From Roseateles noduli (GTDB lineage Bacteria; Pseudomonadota; Gammaproteobacteria; Burkholderiales; Burkholderiaceae_C), in NCBI GenBank assembly GCA_002205125.1, contig NIOE01000006.1:62001-126000 (forward strand): a stretch of 64,000 nt of DNA, written 5' to 3'. The position numbers and the translations under genes are program-made. This document shows, piece by piece, positions 58,581-64,000 of the stretch. Within the stretch, counting starts at the first letter, position 1, and each line of letters starts with the position of its first letter. A model generated the notes under the pieces. It worked only from the letters and a program-made list of their open reading frames with translations. It did not search any database and was not told the origin of the DNA.

Positions 58581-59234
58581 ATGGCTGTGAGAGAACTGAG
58601 CGCGCTGGAAGCGCGCGTGCTGGCGGTGCTGGTGGAGAAGGAGTCCACGGTGCCGGACAGCTACCCGATGTCGCTGAACAGCCTGACCCTGGGCGTGAAC
58701 CAGAAGACCGCGCGCGATCCGGTGATGAACGCGAGCGAGTCGGATGTGGCCGCGGTGCTGGACGAGCTGAAGGCGATGAGCCTGGTCAACAGCGTGAGCG
58801 GCAGCCGCGTGGCGCGCTTCGAGCACAACATGAAGCGGGTGCTGGGCGTGCCGGGGCAGGCGGAGGCGCTGCTGGCGGTGCTGATCCTGCGCGGGCCGCA
58901 GACGTCGGCGGAGTTGCGGCTGAACTGCGAGCGCCTGCACCGCTTCGCGGACGTGTCGTCGGTGGAGGGATTCCTCGAAGAGCTTGCGGCGCGCGAGCCC
59001 GCGCTGGCGGTGAAGCTGGCGAAGGCGCCCGGCGCGCGCGAGGCGCGGTGGGCGCACCTGCTGAGCGGTGAGCCGGCGATGCCGGTGTACGTGGCGTCGG
59101 CGGCTTCGTCGTCGAGCGCCAGCTCGTCATCGAACAGCGCGCGCGATGAAGAGCTCGCGGCGCTCCGGGCCGAGGTGGATCAACTGAAGGCGATCGTCGC
59201 GCGCATCCAGTCGGAGCTCGGCATCGGCGAATGA
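58581..59234 (+). CDS. YceH family protein (DUF480)
   Basis: 217 residues. RELSALEARVLAVLVEKEST, YPMSLNSLTLGVNQKTARDP and RGPQTSAELRLNCERLHRFAD are the twin winged-helix DUF480 motifs. A Ser-rich linker (ASAASSSSASSSSNSARDEE) precedes a short C-terminal coiled coil. Function unknown in relatives. Convergent with the enoyl-CoA hydratase gene only 7 bp away. Confidence 0.92.
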   Translation: MAVRELSALEARVLAVLVEKESTVPDSYPMSLNSLTLGVNQKTARDPVMNASESDVAAVLDELKAMSLVNSVSGSRVARFEHNMKRVLGVPGQAEALLAVLILRGPQTSAELRLNCERLHRFADVSSVEGFLEELAAREPALAVKLAKAPGAREARWAHLLSGEPAMPVYVASAASSSSASSSSNSARDEELAALRAEVDQLKAIVARIQSELGIGE

Positions 59235-59241
59235 CGGCGCG

Positions 59242-60042
59242 CTATTCGCCGCGCCACACCGGCTTCCTGCGCTCCGTGAACGCGCCCACGCCTTCGCGGA
59301 AGTCGGCGCTGCCGTAGCACTGGCGGATGAGGTCGTCGACGTCGGGCAGGTTGCTTGAGGTGAGGCGACGCAGGATCTCCTTGCTGACCGCTTGCGTCAC
59401 TGGCGCCAAGGGGCTCAAGCGCTCGCAGAGCGCGTCCCGCGCCGCGTCCAGCTCCTCGGCGGTGCAGACCGCATGCAGATAGCCGCACGCGAGCGCCTCA
59501 TCCGCGAGCATCGATTCAGCCAGCAGCAGCATGCGCCGCACGCGCTGCGTTCCCCACGCGGCCTGCAGTCGAGCGATGTTGGCTGCCGACAGCGTGTTGC
59601 CCAGCGTGCGCGCGATGGGCACGGCGAACTTCGCATCCGTCGTCGCGATGCGGAAGTCGCAAGCCGTGGCGATCGCGAGCCCGCCGCCGACCGCCCAACC
59701 TTCGATCACCGCGACGGTGGGCATCGGCAGTTGCTCGACGAGCTGGATGCCGCTGTCGATGCGCTGCTCGTAGGCGACGCCGTCCTCGCCGCCTTCATCC
59801 CCGGCCCGGAACGCAAGGAACTGCGCGATGTCCGTGCCCGCGACGAACGCCTGACCGCCCGCGCCGCGGAAAACCACGACGCGGATCTCTCGATCGCGCG
59901 CCAGCGCCTCGCAGTGCTCGGCGAGCTGCCCATACATCTCCCACGTCATCGCATTGCGCGCCTCGGGCCGATCGAAGGTGATCGTCGCGATCGCGCCCTC
60001 GCGGCTCAGACGCGTGGTGCCTTGGCTCGCGCCCTCGCTCAT
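59242..60042 (-). CDS. Enoyl-CoA hydratase/isomerase family protein
   Basis: 266-residue crotonase. Oxyanion-hole segments VVVFRGAGGQAFVAGTDIAQ and VIEGWAVGGGLAIATACDFR; the second acidic position of classical hydratases is not clearly conserved, so the exact reaction (hydration, isomerisation or hydrolysis) is open. The start ATG overlaps the CoA-transferase stop (ATGA). Acts on the CoA thioester made by its neighbour, presumably. Confidence 0.9.
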   Translation of the reverse strand: MSEGASQGTTRLSREGAIATITFDRPEARNAMTWEMYGQLAEHCEALARDREIRVVVFRGAGGQAFVAGTDIAQFLAFRAGDEGGEDGVAYEQRIDSGIQLVEQLPMPTVAVIEGWAVGGGLAIATACDFRIATTDAKFAVPIARTLGNTLSAANIARLQAAWGTQRVRRMLLLAESMLADEALACGYLHAVCTAEELDAARDALCERLSPLAPVTQAVSKEILRRLTSSNLPDVDDLIRQCYGSADFREGVGAFTERRKPVWRGE

Positions 60043-61286
60043 GCGTTCGCCTTCGCGCGCTTCTCGCCGAATGCGCCGGCCTCCGCCAGCGCGCGCAGCT
60101 CCGTCGCATCGATGCCGTACTCCGCCATCACCTCGTCGATGTGCTGCCCCAGCAGCGGCGGCGGATGCCGCACTTCCTGCGGCGTGCCCAGCAGCTTCAC
60201 CGCGAAGCCGATGTTGGGCACGGAGCCTTCGATCGGATGCTCGATCTCGATGCGCATCTGGCGATGCTGGCCGTGCTCGCTGTTGAACGCCTGCGGATAC
60301 GTCAGGATCGGACCCGCCGGAATGCCCGCGGCCAGCATGCGTTCGATCCAATGTTCGGTGGTGTCCTCGCCGAAGCTGCGCTCCAGCGACTCGATGAGCT
60401 CCTCGCGATTCGCGAGCCGCAAGGCCACGGAGCCGAAGCGCTCCTCCGCCAGCAGGTCGGGCCGCTCCAGCAGCGTGCAGAGCTTCGTCCACAGCTTCTG
60501 ATTCGTCGCGCCCATCACGAAGTAGCCGTCCGACGCCTTCACCGCCTGATACGGCGCGCTCATGCGGTTGGACGTTCCCAGCGGTGTCGGTTCGCGGCCG
60601 GTGCCCCAGTACTCGCAGGTGTCCCAGATCGAGAAGGCCAACGCCGAGTCGAACAGCGACGCGTCCACGTACTGCCCGCGCCCCGTGGCCTTCGCGCCGA
60701 TGTACGCGGACAGCGCGCCGTAGACCGCGAACAGCGCGCAGCCGATGTCGGCCACCGGCACGCCGGCCTTCACCGGCGGACCGTCGGCATAACCGGTCAC
60801 GCTCATCACGCCGGACATCGCCTGCGCCATCAGGTCGAAGCCCGGTCGCTCCGACCACGGCCCCGATTGCCCGAAGCCCGAGATGCTCACGTACACCAGC
60901 GCGGGATTGATCGCGCTGAGCGTCTCGTAGTCCATCCCCAAGCGCTTCATCGCGCCGGGGCGGTAGTTCTCCAGCAGGATGTCGGCGTCCTTGACCATGC
61001 GGCGCAGCACCTCCTTGCCGGCCTCGGCCTTCAGGTCCAGCGTCACGCTGCGCTTGTTGCGGTTCATGTTGAGGAAGCCCATGCTGTCGGGCCCCTTCAT
61101 CTTGAACCCCATCGCGCCGCGGGTCTGATCGCCTTCGGGCGGCTCGATCTTCACGACGTCGGCGCCGAGGTCGGCCAGCAGCATGCAGGCATACGGGCCG
61201 GCCATGACCTGGGTGATGTCGAGGACGCGCACGCCCTTGAGCGGCAGCGGCCGGGTGGATCCAGTCGATTCAGTCGATGCGGTCAT
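60039..61286 (-). CDS. CaiB/BaiF family CoA-transferase
   Basis: Family III CoA-transferase, 415 residues from MTASTES (GGGAG upstream). GVRVLDITQVMAGPYACMLL, FMNRNKRSVTLDLK-like MNRNKRSVTLDLKAEAG, and the catalytic Asp in RPGFDLMAQAMSGVM. Moves CoA between carboxylic acids; with the adjacent Bug protein and hydratase it suggests uptake and activation of a dicarboxylate or aromatic-derived acid. Gap of 11 bp from the Bug gene. Confidence 0.92.
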   Translation of the reverse strand: MTASTESTGSTRPLPLKGVRVLDITQVMAGPYACMLLADLGADVVKIEPPEGDQTRGAMGFKMKGPDSMGFLNMNRNKRSVTLDLKAEAGKEVLRRMVKDADILLENYRPGAMKRLGMDYETLSAINPALVYVSISGFGQSGPWSERPGFDLMAQAMSGVMSVTGYADGPPVKAGVPVADIGCALFAVYGALSAYIGAKATGRGQYVDASLFDSALAFSIWDTCEYWGTGREPTPLGTSNRMSAPYQAVKASDGYFVMGATNQKLWTKLCTLLERPDLLAEERFGSVALRLANREELIESLERSFGEDTTEHWIERMLAAGIPAGPILTYPQAFNSEHGQHRQMRIEIEHPIEGSVPNIGFAVKLLGTPQEVRHPPPLLGQHIDEVMAEYGIDATELRALAEAGAFGEKRAKANA

Positions 61287-61297
61287 CGGTACTCCCT

Positions 61298-62287
61298 TCA
61301 GGCTTCGACGCGGACGTTCGCGTCCTTCACGACCTTCGCCCACTTCGTGCATTCGGCCTGGATGTAGGCGCCGAACTTCTCGCTGCTGCCTCCCGCGTCT
61401 TCCGCGCCGAATTCATCGAGCTTCGCGGCGATCTCGGGCAGGGCCAGCACCTTGTTCACGTCCTGGTTCATGCGCAGCACCATCTCCGCGGGCATGCCCT
61501 TCGGACCGACCAGCCCGTACCACGACGCGGCGTCCAGGCCGGGGCAGCCGGACTCCGCCAGCGTCGGCACATTGGGATAGCTCTTCGCGCGCTTGACGCG
61601 CGTCTGCGCGATCGCGGTGACCTTGCCCTGCTTGATGAAGGGCGTGGCCGCGGTCATCGTGTCGAAGGCGAAGTCGATCTGGCCGCCCATCAGGTCGACC
61701 AGCAGCGCGGACGAGCCCTTGTACGGCACGTGCGTGGCCTTGACCTTGGTGGCGAGCATGAACATCTCCAGCGCCAGATGCTGCGCCGAGCCGATGCCCG
61801 AGGAACCGAAGGACACCTGGCCGGGCTTGCTGCGGCAGAGCTCGACGATGTCCGGCACGGTGCGCACCTTCTGCGTGTCCACGCAGGTGAGCACGTTGGG
61901 CGTGACGCCGACCATCACGATGGGCGAGAAGTCGCGGCGCGGGTCGTACTTGACGTTGGGCATCAGCGCCGGCGCGATGGCATTGCTGTTGACGTGGGCC
62001 ATCAGCAGGGTGGTGCCGTCGGGCGGTTGCTTGGCGACGTAGTCGGCGGCGATGACGCCGGTGGCGCCGGGCTTGTTCTCGACCAGCACCTGCGTGCCCC
62101 ACATGACGCTGAGTTTCTGCGCGAGCACGCGCGCCAGCACGTCGGTGCCGCCGCCGGCGGCGAAGCCGACGATGATCCGCACCGGCGTGGTGGGCAGCGG
62201 GGCCGCCCGCAGCAGGCCGGGCGCGAGCGTGAGCGCGGGCAGGGCGAGGGCGCCCAGGCTGGCGCTGGTGAAGGTTCTGCGGCGCAT
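61298..62287 (-). CDS. Tripartite tricarboxylate transporter substrate-binding protein (Bug family)
   Basis: 329-residue periplasmic binding protein of the Bug family, abundant in Burkholderiales. The N-terminus MRRRTFTSASLGALALPALT has an RRR-x-F stretch recalling a Tat signal. PVRIIVGFAAGGGTDVLARV and VENKPGATGVIAADYVAKQP are diagnostic. Membrane partners TctA/TctB are not in the window, as usual for orphan Bug genes. Ligand probably the acid handled by the two downstream enzymes. Confidence 0.93.
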   Translation of the reverse strand: MRRRTFTSASLGALALPALTLAPGLLRAAPLPTTPVRIIVGFAAGGGTDVLARVLAQKLSVMWGTQVLVENKPGATGVIAADYVAKQPPDGTTLLMAHVNSNAIAPALMPNVKYDPRRDFSPIVMVGVTPNVLTCVDTQKVRTVPDIVELCRSKPGQVSFGSSGIGSAQHLALEMFMLATKVKATHVPYKGSSALLVDLMGGQIDFAFDTMTAATPFIKQGKVTAIAQTRVKRAKSYPNVPTLAESGCPGLDAASWYGLVGPKGMPAEMVLRMNQDVNKVLALPEIAAKLDEFGAEDAGGSSEKFGAYIQAECTKWAKVVKDANVRVEA

Positions 62288-62378
62288 CGTTGTCTCCGTC
62301 GTTGTCGTTGGTGTCGTCGCGATCCGTGGGGGATCCGTGGGGACGACTATTGAGCAACGAGGGGGCCGCCGGCCATCG

Positions 62379-63314
62379 CTAATTCGGCGGATCAGGTTTC
62401 GCGAAATTCGTACGCGCGAAGACTTCGGCGACGCTGACAGCCGCAGGCGACAGGCTGGCGGCGGGCCGGCAGCACAGGACGAACTGGCGCTGCGCCCAGG
62501 GCTCGGTGATCTCCACGCGCAGGAAGCGCGCGCCGCCCGCGACGGTCTTCGCGACCGCCTTGGGCATCACGCCGACGCCGAGTCCCTGCGCGATCAGCGC
62601 CGCGATGCTGTCGAAGCCGCCGACCCGCATGCGCATGCGCAGCAGGCGTCCGGACTCGTTGGCGAGCTTCTCCAGCAGGGCGGAGATGGCGGAGCCCTCG
62701 CCGAGCCCGATGACGTCGCAGGCGAGGATGTTGTCGAGCGTCGCCGGCGCATGCGAGAACAGCGCATGACCGCGCGGCGCGACCAGCACGAGTTCATCGC
62801 CGCGATACGGCATCGTGGGCAGGTCGACGGCGCCGAGCGAGGCCTCGAAGATACCGATGTCGGCGGTGCCGCGCGTGAGCGCCTGCTGGACGTTGAGGCT
62901 GTTCATCTCCTGCAGGTCGATGCTCACGCCGGGGCAGGCGGCGGCGCAGCGTTCGATGTCGGCGGGGACGAACTGCAGCACGGCCGACTTCGGCGCGGCC
63001 AGGCGGACGACGCCCTGTGCGCCGCCGACGAAGGACGCGGCGTCGTCCTGCATGCGCAGGACGGTGTGGGTGATGTTGCGGGCGTGGGCGAGCATCGCGC
63101 GGCCGGCGTCGGTCAGCGCCATGCCGTGCGGGCGGCGCAGGAAGAGCGGCAGGCCGAACTGCGCTTCGAGTTCGGCGATGCGCCGCGACGCCGCAGCCGG
63201 CGCGATGTGCAGGCGCTCTGCCGCGCGCGTCACGCTGCCCAGTTCGGCGGTGGCGATGAACAGGTGGACCGTCGTCAGATCGAAGTGCGGACGGGCGGGA
63301 AGCTTCAGCGTCAT
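62379..63314 (-). CDS. LysR-family transcription regulator
   Basis: 311 residues: N-terminal winged helix (LTTVHLFIATAELGSVTRAA, then PAAASRRIAELEAQFGLPLF) and a ligand-binding domain. It lies 91 bp upstream of, and in the same orientation as, the Bug-CoA-transferase-hydratase group, so it probably controls that group in response to the substrate. The molybdenum hydroxylase gene ends only 7 bp upstream. Confidence 0.92.
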   Translation of the reverse strand: MTLKLPARPHFDLTTVHLFIATAELGSVTRAAERLHIAPAAASRRIAELEAQFGLPLFLRRPHGMALTDAGRAMLAHARNITHTVLRMQDDAASFVGGAQGVVRLAAPKSAVLQFVPADIERCAAACPGVSIDLQEMNSLNVQQALTRGTADIGIFEASLGAVDLPTMPYRGDELVLVAPRGHALFSHAPATLDNILACDVIGLGEGSAISALLEKLANESGRLLRMRMRVGGFDSIAALIAQGLGVGVMPKAVAKTVAGGARFLRVEITEPWAQRQFVLCCRPAASLSPAAVSVAEVFARTNFAKPDPPN

Positions 63315-63321
63315 CCGCCGA

Positions 63322-64000
63322 TTACATCAGGTCGTCCAGACGTATCGGCAGATTTCGCACGCGACGGCCGCAGGCGTTGAACACCGCGTTCGCCACCGCC
63401 GCGCCGACGCCGGTGATGCCGATCTCGCCGACGCCGCGCGCGCCCATCGGCGTATGCGGGTCGGCGATGTCGGTCCACATCACGTCGATGGCGGGCACGT
63501 CCATGTGCACCGGGACGTGGTACTCGGCCAGGCTCGGATTCATGATCCGGCCGTTGCGTTCGTCGAACTGCGTCTCCTCGGTCAGCGCCAGGCCCAGGCC
63601 CATCACGATGCCGCCGCGGAACTGGCTCGCGGCCAGCTTCGGATTGATGATGCGGCCGCAGTCGAACGAGCCCAGGAAACGACTGACGCGCGGCTCGCCG
63701 GTGACCGCGTTGACGCGGACCTCGCAGAACATCGCGCCGAACGAGTGCATCGACCAGTGCTGCATCTCCAGCGGCGGCGGCGCGCTCGCCTCGACCGTGA
63801 GGTCTTCGCGCTCCGCGCCGGCGAGGAGGTCCACGAAGCGCTGCTGCAGGCGCGGATCCTTCCGGCTGACGAGCGCGCCGTCGCGGGCCTCGACGTCGTC
63901 GGCCTTCAATCCGTGCAGCGGCGAGGATCGGGCGGCCAGTTTCAGCAGCGCGTCGATCAAGGCTTCGCACGCCAGCATCACCGCCTTGCCGATCGAGGCC
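63322..64000 (-). CDS. Molybdopterin-binding subunit of xanthine dehydrogenase-family oxidoreductase, 3' part
   Basis: The open frame runs off the right edge (the codons beyond 63981 read ASIGKA, continuing the protein), so the start is outside. The last ~225 residues match the C-terminus of the large subunit of molybdenum hydroxylases: FCEVRVNAVTGEPRVSRFLG, DCGRIINPKLAASQFRGGIV, and the catalytic Glu in GARGVGEIGITGVGAAVANA. The substrate (aldehyde, purine or aromatic) cannot be told from this part. Confidence 0.9.
   Translation of the reverse strand, partial: ASIGKAVMLACEALIDALLKLAARSSPLHGLKADDVEARDGALVSRKDPRLQQRFVDLLAGAEREDLTVEASAPPPLEMQHWSMHSFGAMFCEVRVNAVTGEPRVSRFLGSFDCGRIINPKLAASQFRGGIVMGLGLALTEETQFDERNGRIMNPSLAEYHVPVHMDVPAIDVMWTDIADPHTPMGARGVGEIGITGVGAAVANAVFNACGRRVRNLPIRLDDLM

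Overview
The window is high-GC DNA with a conserved core-gene order typical of Betaproteobacteria, order Burkholderiales. Markers are a Bug-type tricarboxylate transporter binding protein, the exbB-exbD-lpxK-Trm112-kdsB-adk block next to xseA, a two-exbD TonB locus and a full cbb3 oxidase locus beside an [4Fe-4S] FNR-type regulator. My best guess is the Roseateles/Mitsuaria/Rubrivivax neighbourhood; this is inferred from gene content, not from a search.

Layout: 1-463 is the end of an LD-carboxypeptidase with a His-rich tail. 605-7388 is a peptide ABC transporter (lipoprotein binding protein, two permeases, double ATPase). 7920-10631 is a TonB-dependent receptor with a structured leader, followed by a 2OG-Fe(II) oxygenase. 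12037-15870 is tonB-exbB-exbD-exbD plus a secreted repeat protein. 15968-20786 (minus) holds a short-chain dehydrogenase, adk, kdsB, a Trm112-like protein, lpxK, exbD and exbB. 21115-23179 (plus) holds xseA and sodB. 23312-34747 is the microaerobic respiration block: a DUF192 protein, ccoI-ccoS-ccoN-ccoO-ccoQ-ccoP-ccoG-fixH, fnr, hemN and a TauE/SafE-type membrane protein. 34858-36111 is icd. 36257-40642 is a less conserved stretch: a TPR protein, a putative secreted effector behind a PIP/hrpII-like promoter, a truncated DUF7668-like fragment, an orphan HTH antitoxin-like gene and two DUF4398 lipoproteins, one with an OmpA domain. 40825-43997 holds a cold-shock protein and clpS-clpA. 44181-47529 (minus) is mtfA-lpxH-ppiB-ppiA-TPR. 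47697-53507 (plus) is cysS, a DNA glycosylase, accA, tilS and lysC, followed by tRNA-Ser(GCT). 53844-55181 has a PaiB-like flavoprotein and a two-gene bacteriocin-like unit. 55290-58564 has etfQO (minus), an OsmC protein and an SDR. 58581-64000 has yceH, then a minus-strand catabolic group (enoyl-CoA hydratase, CaiB/BaiF CoA-transferase, Bug protein, LysR) and the end of a molybdenum hydroxylase.

The genes combine into several working units. The TonB energisation genes sit just downstream of a TonB receptor. The cbb3 oxidase genes carry a consensus FNR box overlapping the end of ccoS, and the FNR protein and the anaerobic haem enzyme HemN lie close by with a second, weaker box between them.

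The most novel signals are three. First, a small gene at 54906-55181 has a textbook double-glycine leader and a Gly-zipper core, overlapped by a two-helix membrane protein that could be its immunity factor. Second, an unrecognised 328-residue protein at 37445-38431 lies behind TTCGC-N15-TTCGC-N30-CAGAAT, the layout of HrpB/HrpX-controlled type III secretion promoters. Third, there are several unexplained structured DNA elements: a nested palindrome after clpA, a 23-bp inverted repeat inside an ABC ATPase linker, and a probable small RNA gene before tonB.
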